From NCBI RefSeq assembly GCF_000246855.1, contig NC_016609.1:1-64000 (forward strand): DNA of 64,000 bases. Direction: 5' to 3'. A model generated the notes under the pieces. That model was not told the DNA's origin. It was given only the letters and a program-made list of their open reading frames with translations, and made no database searches. Below, piece after piece: positions 8,283-17,378 of the stretch (positions are counted from its first letter, which is position 1; every line of letters starts with the position of its first letter). Source of the DNA: Niastella koreensis GR20-10. Its GTDB lineage: Bacteria; Bacteroidota; Bacteroidia; Chitinophagales; Chitinophagaceae. A program made the position numbers and the translations under genes.

Positions 8283-9230
8283 ATGAAAGAGATGCCTGTT
8301 ACCATAAACATGAAATGGATCCCGGTTTTTTTTACCCGGCTATGGGTTACTTTCAGAACTACACTTAAAACCTTCATGGCCGAAAATTACCTTCGCTATA
8401 GTGCCTCACTTTCTTATTATACTATCTTTTCGCTGGCGCCTTTGCTTATTATTACTATTTCTTTATTCGGGTATTTTTTGGGCCGGCAGGCTATAGAAGG
8501 AAGAATTTTTTCAGAAATTCAAGCACAAGTTGGGGATGTTGCGGCAGTGCAGATCAGGCTAATGATTCAGCATGTTATTTCGGAAAAGGATTCTTTTATA
8601 GCAAAGGTTGCGGCTGTCATAATAATAGCATTTGGTATTTCAGCTGTTTTTACAGAAGTGCAGGATGCTATCAATCACATTTGGAAGTTGAAACCGATAC
8701 CAAAACTTAACCGGAAAAAATATCTTCTCAAAAGAATGATCTCTTTAGGGATATTCAGCGTCATTGGCTGTATACTTGTTTTGTCATTAATAATCAACTT
8801 ACTGATTGATATTTTAGGTACTTACCTTATTGACGTTTTTGCAGGTGCCGGCGTTTTTATGGTATTTGCCATTAACCGGATATTTATAATCGCTGTTGTG
8901 GCGGTGTTATTTACATTCATGTTCAAATATGTACCGGACGGAATAGTGAAATGGAAGGATGCAATAAAAGGGGCTGTTTTTACTTCCTTTTTCTTTATGG
9001 TTGGTAAAGGAATTATCGGTTATTTTCTCGGCCATATTCATACGGCTTCCACCTATGGTGCTGCGGGAAGCCTGGTTGTTTTGTTGCTTTGGATTTATTA
9101 TTCAAGCATAATTATATACTTCGGAGCTACTTTTACAAAGGTATATGCGTATTTGTATGGGGGAAAGATCATTCCCAGGTCCTATGCAGTTTATCTGGAA
9201 ACAAAAGAGATACTACCAGCTAAAAACTAA
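8283..9230 (+). CDS. YihY/BrkB family inner-membrane protein
   Basis: 315 aa with about six predicted membrane segments and the family hallmarks: an N-terminal LRYSASLSYYTIFSLAPLLII segment, the FTEVQDAINHIWKL region in the middle, and YGAAGSLVVLLLWIYYSS near the C-terminus. YihY/BrkB proteins are polytopic inner-membrane proteins of uncertain role, possibly transporters; the old label ribonuclease BN is wrong. It lies divergently from the promoter B operon and is followed by a GC-rich hairpin. Confidence 0.92.
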   Translation: MKEMPVTINMKWIPVFFTRLWVTFRTTLKTFMAENYLRYSASLSYYTIFSLAPLLIITISLFGYFLGRQAIEGRIFSEIQAQVGDVAAVQIRLMIQHVISEKDSFIAKVAAVIIIAFGISAVFTEVQDAINHIWKLKPIPKLNRKKYLLKRMISLGIFSVIGCILVLSLIINLLIDILGTYLIDVFAGAGVFMVFAINRIFIIAVVAVLFTFMFKYVPDGIVKWKDAIKGAVFTSFFFMVGKGIIGYFLGHIHTASTYGAAGSLVVLLLWIYYSSIIIYFGATFTKVYAYLYGGKIIPRSYAVYLETKEILPAKN

Positions 9231-9247
9231 TGCTTCTACACCCATTG

Positions 9248-9275
9248 GCCGCTCCATCTTCTATGGTGGAGCGGC
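9248..9275. terminator. Hairpin between convergent genes
   Basis: 9-bp stem GCCGCTCCA / TGGAGCGGC between the YihY stop codon and the convergent gene ending at 9287. The T run is poor; it may serve both strands. Confidence 0.55.
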
Positions 9276-9286
9276 AGCCATCCATT

Positions 9287-9586
9287 TTATTTCTTGGCTA
9301 TTAATTTATTCTTGGCAATGGATACCTTATGTCCTTTTTTATCAATCCAATAATATTTTGAATGCTTGTCAATATAAATGGTTTCACCATTTGGGCCTTC
9401 CATATCCTTGTAAACTTTATCAATAACGGCTGATTTGCCATTAGACGCAACTTCTGCTGTTTTGTTGCCAACTTTCACTGCGCCGTCTTTAACATCCGTA
9501 CCTACTTTACTGGCCGTGCTTTGCGCGTTAACCTCAGAAAACCCTGCTAACAGAACCAGAATTGAAATGCCGATAAACTTTTTCAT
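9287..9586 (-). CDS. Small exported protein, PBCV basic adaptor-like repeat
   Basis: 99 aa from the ATG at 9586: signal peptide MKKFIGISILVLLAGFSEVNA, a short KVGTDVKDGAVKVGNKT linker, then GPNGETIYIDKHSKYYWIDK, which resembles the short basic beta-hairpin seen in PBCV-specific adaptor repeats. An upstream ATG at 9622 would put a hydrophilic stretch before the signal peptide, so I reject it. It is preceded by promoter D with a predicted leader of about 35-40 bases. Function unknown; a small periplasmic stress protein is plausible. Confidence 0.75.
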   Translation of the reverse strand: MKKFIGISILVLLAGFSEVNAQSTASKVGTDVKDGAVKVGNKTAEVASNGKSAVIDKVYKDMEGPNGETIYIDKHSKYYWIDKKGHKVSIAKNKLIAKK

Positions 9587-9626
9587 ATTTTTTATTTTGA
9601 TGTGTGGCTGTAAAAGCAACACAATG

Positions 9627-9688
9627 CAAAGCTGGGCTTTTAAATCTGAATAGCTGTTACATGATTGGATAAATAAGTTATATCATTC
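9627..9688 (-). promoter_or_regulatory. Composite promoter D
   Basis: Minus strand: distal repeat GAATGATATAAC (9677-9688), proximal CAATCATGTAAC (9656-9667), offset 21 bp, then exactly 24 bp to CTTTG (9627-9631). It lies in the divergent gap with the DUF892 gene and points to the exported protein. Confidence 0.75.
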
Positions 9689-9761
9689 ACTTATTGAACA
9701 GTTTCTTTGCCTGGTCCAGGCTTTGCAACCAATAAGCTATATTAAAAAATATAATTTACAA

Positions 9762-10367
9762 ATGGCGAATACAAAATCAACCAGCGTTTCAAAGTCCCGG
9801 ATCGCAGGTAAATCTGAAAATGAAACATCCGTTTCCAAAGGCGTAGGAAAGAGTAATTCGATGTTACAGGAATTCTTTTACGAATCGCTGAAAGATATTT
9901 ATTGGGCTGAAAAACAGTTAACGAAGGCATTGCCTAAAATGCAAAAAGCCGCCACCACCCCTGAATTGAAGACCGCAATAGAGGAACATATTGCCCAAAC
10001 CAAGGAACATGTAGGGCGACTGGAGGAAGTATTTCAATTAATGGAGCGGAAAGCCCAGGCAAAAAAATGTGATGCTATGGATGGCCTGATCAAAGAAGGC
10101 GAAAGTATTATTGAAGAAACTGAAGATGGAACAATGACCAGGGATGTCGGAATTGTTATGGCAGCTCAGAAAGTAGAGCATTACGAAATTGCTACGTATG
10201 GTGGTTTGGTACAGCTGGCTTCCGTATTAGGCGAAGACAAGGTTGTTAAACTGTTGAACCAGACACTCGAAGAAGAAAAAGAAACGGATGCAGGGCTCAG
10301 TAAAATTGCTGAAAATAAAATAAACTGGCAGGCGGAGCAGGAAGATGAAGGAACAGAAGAAGAGTAA
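9762..10367 (+). CDS. DUF892 / YciE-like ferritin-fold protein
   Basis: The 201-aa protein has a Ser/Lys-rich leader (about 1-30) and then the DUF892 four-helix region (LQEFFYESLKDIYWAEKQL; conserved E/H positions in EEHIAQTKEHVGRLEEVF and KVEHYEIATYGGL). YciE-type proteins are rubrerythrin/ferritin-like and accumulate under osmotic or stationary-phase stress. The ATG at 9762 is chosen over 9723, which would add a 13-residue unrelated leader. It lies divergent from promoter D. A strong terminator follows. Confidence 0.9.
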   Translation: MANTKSTSVSKSRIAGKSENETSVSKGVGKSNSMLQEFFYESLKDIYWAEKQLTKALPKMQKAATTPELKTAIEEHIAQTKEHVGRLEEVFQLMERKAQAKKCDAMDGLIKEGESIIEETEDGTMTRDVGIVMAAQKVEHYEIATYGGLVQLASVLGEDKVVKLLNQTLEEEKETDAGLSKIAENKINWQAEQEDEGTEEE

Positions 10368-10409
10368 AAGTGACATTGAAAACATTTGTTGTACGTAAGT
10401 GCAGAAAAG

Positions 10410-10442
10410 GGAGAGATCAGTGTATGTGATCTCTCCTTTTTC
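10410..10442 (+). terminator. Terminator of the DUF892 gene
   Basis: Perfect 10-bp stem GGAGAGATCA / TGATCTCTCC, 7-base loop, then TTTTTCTTT. Confidence 0.9.
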
Positions 10443-10651
10443 TTTAATATATATATATCACCTTAAGTAATATTGATCGACCCGGTATGATTTTTTTACT
10501 TAAGATTAAATAATCTGATAGTAATTATTTCTTGTCCCTTACGAAATTTCACTCCAACATCTTCTTACGAAAACGTGGTTTTATTACATAGAATTAAACA
10601 GTAAACCTTTGGGCTTGCTTAAAGATGCATGTGTAGCATGCGGTTATTGAT

Positions 10652-11791
10652 ATGAATTATGATATAATTTGCTTTTGTCACCTTAGGTGGAATTTTGTTT
10701 ATCAGCGTCCGCAGCATTTATTAACCCGGTTTGCTTCAGCGCATCGGGTGTTTTTAATTGAAGAGCCAATGTTCGATGCTACAGGGAACAACTATATGGA
10801 AATTTCAAAGAGTGATGATACCAGGGTTTGGGTGATGGTGCCACATTTAAGAAATGGGCTGGGGGTGATAGATGTGATGGCTATTCAGAAAATTTTACTG
10901 GACTCGATGTTGGAGTCTATACAAATAAACAAATATGTGTTGTGGTATTACTCTCCAATGGCGCTAGGCTGGAGCGATCACCTGTCCCCAACGCTTATAG
11001 TATATGATTGTATGGATGAACTGGCTGCTTTTAAATTTGCACCTCCATTTATAGTTCAACGTGAACAAAAATTGATGCGGAAAGCAGACCTTGTTTTTAC
11101 AGGGGGACAAAGCCTTTATCTGGCCAAAAAACATTTACATAATAATATACATCCGTTTCCCAGCAGTATAGATAAAGTGCATTTCAGCATTGCCCGTACC
11201 AGGGTAACAGAACCTGCTGATCAGGCTGACATACCGCATCCACGAATTGGTTATTATGGAGTGTTGGATGAGCGGCTTGATATTGACCTGCTCAACCAGT
11301 TGGTTGCTTTACGACCCGATTGGCAGTTTATTATGATTGGTCCTGTTGTAAAAATTGATCCGGCTGATCTTCCCGCGAAAAATAATATCCATTATTTGGG
11401 TAGTAAAAACTATTCGGAGTTACCAAATTATCTGGCAGGATGGGATATTGCCATGATGCCATTTGCTTTAAATGAATCTACCAGGTATATAAGTCCCACC
11501 AAAACGCCGGAATATTTAGCGGGTGGTAAACCTGTTGTTTCCACGCCAATCAAAGATGTTATAACGCCTTACGGGGAAAAAGGACTGGTGCATATTGCTG
11601 CATCACCTGCCATCTTTGTTGCAGCGGCAGAATCGATATTAACGAAAATTGGCTATGACGAATGGCTTGAAAAAGTAGACAGGTTTTTATCGGGAATATC
11701 CTGGGATAAAACCTGGCAACAGATGAATGAATTGATCAATAGAGCTATCGAGGACAAACGAAATGCCGAAAAAGTGAAAAGATATGTTTGA
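10652..11791 (+). CDS. GT-B fold glycosyltransferase
   Basis: The 379-aa protein opens with the ICFCHLRWNFVYQRPQHLL segment typical of glycosyltransferases found beside UDP-galactopyranose mutase genes. The C-terminal domain shows a GT4-like donor-site pattern (MMPFALNESTRYISPTKTPE, then LAGGKPVVSTPI). No signal peptide; cytosolic or peripheral. It overlaps glf by 8 bases, so it is translationally coupled. I infer that it transfers a sugar, possibly galactofuranose, to a cell-surface glycan. About 280 bases upstream hold the preceding terminator and no gene. Confidence 0.85.
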   Translation: MNYDIICFCHLRWNFVYQRPQHLLTRFASAHRVFLIEEPMFDATGNNYMEISKSDDTRVWVMVPHLRNGLGVIDVMAIQKILLDSMLESIQINKYVLWYYSPMALGWSDHLSPTLIVYDCMDELAAFKFAPPFIVQREQKLMRKADLVFTGGQSLYLAKKHLHNNIHPFPSSIDKVHFSIARTRVTEPADQADIPHPRIGYYGVLDERLDIDLLNQLVALRPDWQFIMIGPVVKIDPADLPAKNNIHYLGSKNYSELPNYLAGWDIAMMPFALNESTRYISPTKTPEYLAGGKPVVSTPIKDVITPYGEKGLVHIAASPAIFVAAAESILTKIGYDEWLEKVDRFLSGISWDKTWQQMNELINRAIEDKRNAEKVKRYV

Positions 11792-12926
11792 TTATTTAAT
11801 TGTAGGAGCAGGGTTTGCAGGGGCGGTAATGGCCGAACGGTTAGCTTCCTGTGATAATAAAAAAGTGCTGGTGGTGGAAAGCAGGCATCATATAGGTGGG
11901 AATACCTATGATTATTATAATGACGACGGCATTTTGGTACATAAGTATGGCCCACATATATTTCATACCAATTCAAGGGATGTATACGATTACCTGAGCC
12001 AGTTCACCGCATGGCGGCCATATGAACATCGCGTACTGGCAAGTGTTGATGGTATGCTGGTGCCTATACCGATAAACCTGAATACAATAAACCAGTTATA
12101 TGGGTTAAAATTATCTTCTCTGGAAGTTAATAACTTCCTGGCATCCAAAGCAGAAAAAAAGGATCGCATTATAACCTCTGAAGATGTTGTTATAAATAAA
12201 GTAGGACGGGAGTTGTATGAAAAGTTCTTTAAGGGATATACCCAAAAGCAATGGGGCCTGGACCCTTCTGAACTGGATGCTTCCGTAGCCGCCCGGATCC
12301 CAACCCGTAATAATTGCGATAACCGGTATTTTACCGACACTTTTCAATCGATGCCCCTTCATGGGTACACCAGGTTGTTTGAACGTATGTTAACCCATCC
12401 AAATATAAAGGTAATGCTGGGAACTGATTACAAGGAAATTGAAGGCCTGATCCCTTATAAGAAGATGATCTATACAGGCCCCATTGATTATTTTTTTGAT
12501 TATTGTCATGGTAAGTTACCATACCGGTCTATTGAATTCAGGTTTGAAACATTTGAAACCGACCGGTATCAACCTACAGGTACGGTTAATTACCCCAACG
12601 AGCATCCGTATACCCGGGTAACCGAGTTTAAATACCTTACTGGTCAGAAGCATATAAAAACAACCGTTGTATTTGAACATCCCAAAGCCCTGGGTGACCC
12701 GTATTATCCCGTGCCCCGTCCTGAAAATGCCGAGTTGTACAGAAAGTATCAATTGATGGCCAATAACAAGCAAAACGTATTTTTTACGGGCAGGCTGGCT
12801 ACTTACAAGTATTATAATATGGACCAGGTTATAGCGCAATCGTTGACCCTTTATAAAAAAATAGCCTTGATTACAAAGAATGAACGACCAACTAATGGCC
12901 AGAAATTACCATCCTATGAATCCTGA
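11784..12926 (+). CDS. glf: UDP-galactopyranose mutase
   Basis: Converts UDP-galactopyranose to UDP-galactofuranose with reduced FAD. Seen: the N-terminal FAD-binding GAGFAGAVMAERLA, then HIGGNTYDY, the YTQKQWGLDP segment typical of the active-site domain, and a C-terminal FFTGRLATYKYYNMDQVI. Length 380 aa is typical. It is the second gene of the four-gene sugar operon and makes galactofuranose a likely component of the product. Confidence 0.95.
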   Translation: MFDYLIVGAGFAGAVMAERLASCDNKKVLVVESRHHIGGNTYDYYNDDGILVHKYGPHIFHTNSRDVYDYLSQFTAWRPYEHRVLASVDGMLVPIPINLNTINQLYGLKLSSLEVNNFLASKAEKKDRIITSEDVVINKVGRELYEKFFKGYTQKQWGLDPSELDASVAARIPTRNNCDNRYFTDTFQSMPLHGYTRLFERMLTHPNIKVMLGTDYKEIEGLIPYKKMIYTGPIDYFFDYCHGKLPYRSIEFRFETFETDRYQPTGTVNYPNEHPYTRVTEFKYLTGQKHIKTTVVFEHPKALGDPYYPVPRPENAELYRKYQLMANNKQNVFFTGRLATYKYYNMDQVIAQSLTLYKKIALITKNERPTNGQKLPSYES

Positions 12927-14214
12927 GATCTGGGGCGGGTTAGAATGCACTATTAACAGGATAGGAAATACCTTTCGTGATCAGTTGCATTACTGCGGAC
13001 ATTATACAAGAACCGGGGATATTGAACGAATAGCCGATCTGGGTATCCGGGCATTACGATATCCCGTTCTGTGGGAACGGCATCAACCCCTGAAAGATCA
13101 GGTTATTGACTGGTCGTGGGCGGAACAGCAATTACAAAAGATCCGTATAAGTAATATTACACCCATTGTTGGTCTCGTACATCATGGCAGTGGCCCTGCC
13201 CATACCAGTTTGTACAATGGTAATTTCGCAACTGGGTTAGCGAATTATGCCCACCAGGTGGCCAGTCGCTTCCCGTGGATTGAATATTATACACCGGTAA
13301 ATGAACCGCTAACTACTGCCAGGTTCAGTGGCTTGTATGGAAACTGGTATCCACACTATAAAAATGCATATAGCTTTGCTATTATGTTATTAAACCAGGT
13401 AAAGGGAATAGTGCTGGCCATGCAGGCTATCCGGTGCATTAACCCTCATGCTAAACTGGTTCAAACCGAAGACCTCGGCAAAACACATAGTACTGGCTTG
13501 TTAACCTATCAGGCCGATTTTGAAAATGAACGCCGGTGGTTAACTTATGACCTGTTATGCGGACGGGTTACAAAACAGCATCCGCTCTGGGACTATTTTA
13601 TATCGCTGGGAATAAAAGAATCCCAATTGACTTTTTTTATAGAGCATACATGCGTGCCCCATATCATGGGTTTGAACTATTATATTACTTCTGAACGATT
13701 CCTGGATGAAGAACTGCAGGCATATTCCGCACATACACATGGAGGAAATAATATACATGCTTATGCAGATGTGGAGGCAGTACGGGTAATAAAGCCAGCT
13801 GGTGTAAAAAAATTATTACTGGAAGCCTGGAACAGGTTCCAATTACCATTGGCCATAACGGAAGCCCACTTGCACTGTAATGAAGTAGATCAGGGCAGGT
13901 GGTTTAAAGAAATATGGGACGCCTGTTGCCAGTTAAAGCAAACCGGGGTGAACTTAACAGCCGTAACAGCCTGGTCATTATTGGGTGCTTACGACTGGAA
14001 CAGCCTGTTGACAAAGAACGATCTTTTTTATGAAAGCGGTGTATTTGACATAACTAATAATGTTTTACAGCCTACCCTAACGGCAAGCCTTATAGCTTCC
14101 TTAACAAGTCAGGGCTATTGCGATCATCCATTACTTGAACAGAAAGGTTGGTGGCATCAGGACGACCGCTTAATTAAGAGTAATGCTTCATCCCTTGACA
14201 AACTTTTACAATGA
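12880..14214 (+). CDS. GH1-like glycosidase (first copy)
   Basis: 444 aa with the GH1 (beta/alpha)8 pattern. The acid/base motif is TPVNEP (Glu142) and the nucleophile motif AITEA (Glu328), so both catalytic glutamates are present. There is no signal peptide, so it acts in the cytosol. The ATG at 12880 lies 46 bases inside glf; ATGs at 12895 or 12916 are alternatives and the latter fits the family start. Members of this divergent subfamily occur beside glf and glycosyltransferases in Bacteroidota, where they may process or transfer sugars rather than degrade food glycans (inference). Confidence 0.82.
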   Translation: MNDQLMARNYHPMNPEIWGGLECTINRIGNTFRDQLHYCGHYTRTGDIERIADLGIRALRYPVLWERHQPLKDQVIDWSWAEQQLQKIRISNITPIVGLVHHGSGPAHTSLYNGNFATGLANYAHQVASRFPWIEYYTPVNEPLTTARFSGLYGNWYPHYKNAYSFAIMLLNQVKGIVLAMQAIRCINPHAKLVQTEDLGKTHSTGLLTYQADFENERRWLTYDLLCGRVTKQHPLWDYFISLGIKESQLTFFIEHTCVPHIMGLNYYITSERFLDEELQAYSAHTHGGNNIHAYADVEAVRVIKPAGVKKLLLEAWNRFQLPLAITEAHLHCNEVDQGRWFKEIWDACCQLKQTGVNLTAVTAWSLLGAYDWNSLLTKNDLFYESGVFDITNNVLQPTLTASLIASLTSQGYCDHPLLEQKGWWHQDDRLIKSNASSLDKLLQ

Positions 14215-14220
14215 AACAAT

Positions 14221-15429
14221 ATGCCAGGAAATAATTTTATGTTTACAACGGGTATAGAGAATAGTTATCCTACTATCCGATTGCCAAATGGAAGTACAAA
14301 AAGGGTTGATGAAATGGCTAAAACAGGTCATTATGCGCATTGGGAAACAGATTTTGGCCTGGTAGCCCAGTTGGGGATCGAGTATTTACGCTATGGACCG
14401 CCTTACTATAGTACACAAACGGCGCCCGGACAGTTCGATTGGGCATTTACCGATGCTACTTTCAATAAATTAAAGAAGTTAGGTATAACCCCCATTGTTG
14501 ACCTGTGTCATTTTGGTGTGCCTGACTGGTTAGGTAATTTTCAGAATCCCGAATTCCCTTTCTTCTTTGCCGAATACGCCCGGGCCTTTGCCGTCAGGTT
14601 TCCGGAACTTCAATTGTATACACCTGTTAATGAAATATTTATTGCCGCCATGTTTTCGGGGCAGTATGGATGGTGGAATGAATGCCTTCAGTCGGACCAT
14701 GCATTTGTAACTGCTTTAAAGCATTTGTGCAAGGCAAACGTGCTGGCCATGCATGCTATATTGCAGGTTCAGCCCAACGCCACCTTTATACAAAGTGAAT
14801 CATCTGAATATTTTCATGCGCTTGAACCCAAAGCTGCTCCGTTAGCCCGTTTTCTGAATCAAAAAAGGTTTTTATCACTGGATCTTACCTATGGCTACCC
14901 TTTAAGTATAGCCATGTATGAATTTCTGTTGCAAAACGGCATGACGAAAAAAGAGTATAACTGGTTTCTTGAAAACCAGGTAAAGGCCCGCTGCATTATG
15001 GGCAACGACTATTATGTAACCAATGAACACCTGGTACATCCGGATGGCACCACGCAGGCAGCCGGTGAAATTTTTGGGTATTATGTAATTACACAGCAGT
15101 ATTATCAAAGGTACAAACTGCCTATTATGCATACCGAAACCAATATTAAAATGCCGGCCTGCAAAGAATGGTTAATAAAACAATGGGCAAACGTACATCG
15201 ATTGAAAAACGATGGTGTACCTGTGATTGGTTTTACCTGGTACAGCCTCTTGCATCAGGTTGATTGGGATTCTGCGCTTCGCAATGATGCGGGCAATGTG
15301 AATGAATTGGGGCTGTTTGACCTGGATAGAAAGATCATGCCAGTGGGAGAGGCTTATCAGACGCTTATTTCGCAATGGAAGGAGATAGTTTCTGAAGAAA
15401 GCTACGGGCTGATCTTTCAACATTGGTAA
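14221..15429 (+). CDS. GH1-like glycosidase (second copy)
   Basis: 402 aa, a diverged neighbour of the preceding gene, 6 bases downstream of it. Acid/base candidate Glu138 in TPVNEI and nucleophile candidate Glu306 in MHTETN. No signal peptide. Two consecutive GH1-like proteins of different sequence behind glf suggest different steps or linkages rather than simple duplication. It ends the operon; the convergent 68-aa gene stops 9 bases further on. Confidence 0.82.
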   Translation: MPGNNFMFTTGIENSYPTIRLPNGSTKRVDEMAKTGHYAHWETDFGLVAQLGIEYLRYGPPYYSTQTAPGQFDWAFTDATFNKLKKLGITPIVDLCHFGVPDWLGNFQNPEFPFFFAEYARAFAVRFPELQLYTPVNEIFIAAMFSGQYGWWNECLQSDHAFVTALKHLCKANVLAMHAILQVQPNATFIQSESSEYFHALEPKAAPLARFLNQKRFLSLDLTYGYPLSIAMYEFLLQNGMTKKEYNWFLENQVKARCIMGNDYYVTNEHLVHPDGTTQAAGEIFGYYVITQQYYQRYKLPIMHTETNIKMPACKEWLIKQWANVHRLKNDGVPVIGFTWYSLLHQVDWDSALRNDAGNVNELGLFDLDRKIMPVGEAYQTLISQWKEIVSEESYGLIFQHW

Positions 15430-15438
15430 ATACCGCTC

Positions 15439-15645
15439 TTATCTTGTGAAAACTACTTTTTCACGTATAATATTTGCCGTAAACAGGTTGAAAAGATCGT
15501 GTGCGGTTATCTTCGTTGCGTTTTGAGCTGGTATGTCAGTTCTGGGTTTTTCTGTAAAAGCCCATGTTTCATCGCTGTTTATGAAGTTTCTTTTGCCTTC
15601 TTGTGATGAACTTTGCAGATCTTCCGATACTTTAATGTTATTCAT
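15439..15645 (-). CDS. Hypothetical protein, 68 aa
   Basis: A hydrophilic small protein (MNNIKVSEDLQSSSQEGKRN...) ending in ANIIREKVVFTR. No signal peptide and no family recognised. It is read in the same direction as the catalase operon, 52 bases after the DsbA-like gene, but beyond a probable terminator, so it may be transcribed separately. Base use resembles its neighbours. Confidence 0.5.
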   Translation of the reverse strand: MNNIKVSEDLQSSSQEGKRNFINSDETWAFTEKPRTDIPAQNATKITAHDLFNLFTANIIREKVVFTR

Positions 15646-15657
15646 ACTTTAATAGTT

Positions 15658-15741
15658 AAAAAAACAAGCCAGCCTATATGGGCAATAGCATGCTCGTTCA
15701 GGATTGCATAATTATACTCATTAAAACCCCGGCTGGCTTGT
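15658..15741 (-). terminator. Possible long-loop terminator of the catalase operon
   Basis: On the minus strand ACAAGCCAGCC (15741-15731) and its complement GGCTGGCTTGT (15674-15664) pair over 11 bp around a 56-base loop, directly followed by a run of seven Ts. The loop contains the stop codon of the DsbA-like gene. Unusual for the loop length. Confidence 0.4.
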
Positions 15742-16384
15742 ATCCTGTGATCAGCAATGGCACTTGAGCCGTTCGCCGTATTAACAACGTAGGAAACCTG
15801 TTAATTGTACGGTATTTAACTTCCTGTATGTCTTTGCGAAAAGCTTCCAGGCCATTTCCGTTATTCATATCATCCAGAAACCGGCTTACATCAAAGCAGG
15901 AAGCTGCAGCAGTTACCTGCTCAGCCACCTGCTGTAATACTTCATATTTCGCAATGTTGAGTCTATGTATCATGATCGCTTCCTGGATAAAATGCAGGTA
16001 TAGTTCGCCCAATGCAGGAGACTGAAGCATGGCACATTTAACAGCAATGCAAGCCGGATAAGAGGAAGCCGGAGGGTCCTTTATCCATATGCTGTGTGGT
16101 ATTGGCACGTCTGTAAGTTGTGCCGCCTGCATCCATATGGGGCCCATTTGGGCGGGGCGGTTGATGCTATTTACTGAATCGGTAAATTGATTCCATGACG
16201 GCAATAAACCACCCATGCAATACCGCCAGCGTATCGTTCCTTTCCAGTCAGCACGTAACCGGGCCAGTTGGGGTTTCATGGCCCAACTCCAACAACATAG
16301 GGGATCGGTAAAATACACGATGTCAAGGTCTTCATTTTCTTCCTGTATTTTACCGGAAGCCTTTTTACAATCCTGGTTGACCAT
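15698..16384 (-). CDS. DsbA/FrnE-like thioredoxin-fold protein
   Basis: The 228-aa protein (start chosen at 16384, a 20-base overlap with the catalase gene; 16453 would overlap by 89 bases) has the DIVYFTDPLCCWSW opening of the DsbA/2-hydroxychromene-2-carboxylate isomerase superfamily. The usual DPxCxWC motif here reads CCWS (Cys30, Cys31, Trp32, Ser33), so the second catalytic cysteine is Ser. The C-terminal cis-Pro region NRFPTLLIRR is kept. Probably a thiol or glutathione-linked protein coupled to peroxide defence, given the upstream Mn-catalase. Confidence 0.78.
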   Translation of the reverse strand: MVNQDCKKASGKIQEENEDLDIVYFTDPLCCWSWAMKPQLARLRADWKGTIRWRYCMGGLLPSWNQFTDSVNSINRPAQMGPIWMQAAQLTDVPIPHSIWIKDPPASSYPACIAVKCAMLQSPALGELYLHFIQEAIMIHRLNIAKYEVLQQVAEQVTAAASCFDVSRFLDDMNNGNGLEAFRKDIQEVKYRTINRFPTLLIRRTAQVPLLITGYKPAGVLMSIIMQS

Positions 16385-17378
16385 TCTTTCCACTTTTTGC
16401 TGATTTGGCCTTGCCTTTTGTATTTTCATTGGTGCTTTCTTCTGCTGGCTCATCCCATTGCTGTTCGCCTATCGGAGCAGCCTGGTTGATTTCTTCGCTA
16501 CGGATTGCACTCAGCTCTCTGTTCATTTCCTCTATCTTTTTAGTGGTTCGGTTGGTACCGGATGGTTGCTGTTGCAATAGACCATTTGTTTCCAGTACGT
16601 ATTGAATGGGATCTTCGATGTACTGGTAGTTTTCTCCCAGTTGACTGGATTTTCCTTCATTCCAGGGGCCCGAAAAATCATTACCGGTAGACATATTAAA
16701 ATACAGATTACTGTACCTGGGATCGCTTTGAAGAACGCCGGGCGGAAAGTTTGGCTGAATGGTTCCCAGCGCAGCTTCAAACATCTGATAGTGCGCTACT
16801 TCCCTTGTCATTAAGAAAGTGAGGGTTTCTTTAATATATGGATCATCGGTAAACTGTAACAGATACTCATATACCATTTTAGCGCGTGATTCAGCTGCAA
16901 TATCTGATCTGAGATCGGCCGTTAGATCGCCGGTACAATCTCCATTTATATAGGCTGCCGTCCAGGGAACGCCCTGGGTGTTGGTGTAAGCCGGGGTGCC
17001 GGCACTGCCAACAAGGAACTGGGTGGCGGTCATACCTTCATGGATCATTTGTTCTTTCGCAGCTTTCCCATTGAGCAATTGCATGATCTCTGAATTTTCA
17101 GCTGCATTTTTTAGATCACCGTTAATGCCTGTTAGCAGCATTTGAATAGTAGCGCCCACAATTTCCAAATGGCTGAACTCTTCTGTAGCAATATCCATCA
17201 ACAGGTCATATTTATCAGGATATGGTTTGCGGGCGCCAAATGCCTGACCAAAATAACGTAATGCGGCAGCCAACTCTCCATTGGCGCCGCCAAATTGTTC
17301 TAACAATAAGGTTGCAAATGCAGGATCAGGTTTTGAAACCCGTGCGTTGAATTGTAATTCTTTAACATGATAAAACAT
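16365..17378 (-). CDS. Manganese (non-haem) catalase
   Basis: Disproportionates hydrogen peroxide at a di-Mn centre. Ligand motifs are present: FGGANGE (Glu35), TEEFSH (Glu67, His70), DIAAESRAKMVYE and REVAHYQMF. Length 337 aa, with a C-terminal, low-complexity Gln/Glu/Lys-rich tail (about 270-337) longer than in minimal members. First gene of an operon with the DsbA-like protein. No composite tandem promoter is seen upstream. Confidence 0.93.
   Translation of the reverse strand: MFYHVKELQFNARVSKPDPAFATLLLEQFGGANGELAAALRYFGQAFGARKPYPDKYDLLMDIATEEFSHLEIVGATIQMLLTGINGDLKNAAENSEIMQLLNGKAAKEQMIHEGMTATQFLVGSAGTPAYTNTQGVPWTAAYINGDCTGDLTADLRSDIAAESRAKMVYEYLLQFTDDPYIKETLTFLMTREVAHYQMFEAALGTIQPNFPPGVLQSDPRYSNLYFNMSTGNDFSGPWNEGKSSQLGENYQYIEDPIQYVLETNGLLQQQPSGTNRTTKKIEEMNRELSAIRSEEINQAAPIGEQQWDEPAEESTNENTKGKAKSAKSGKNGQPGL

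Noticed and set aside
10549-10572. Direct repeat TTACGAAA upstream of the sugar operon
   Set aside because: Two 8-base strings 16 bp apart in AT-rich DNA can arise by chance, and no promoter box stands in a fixed relation to them.
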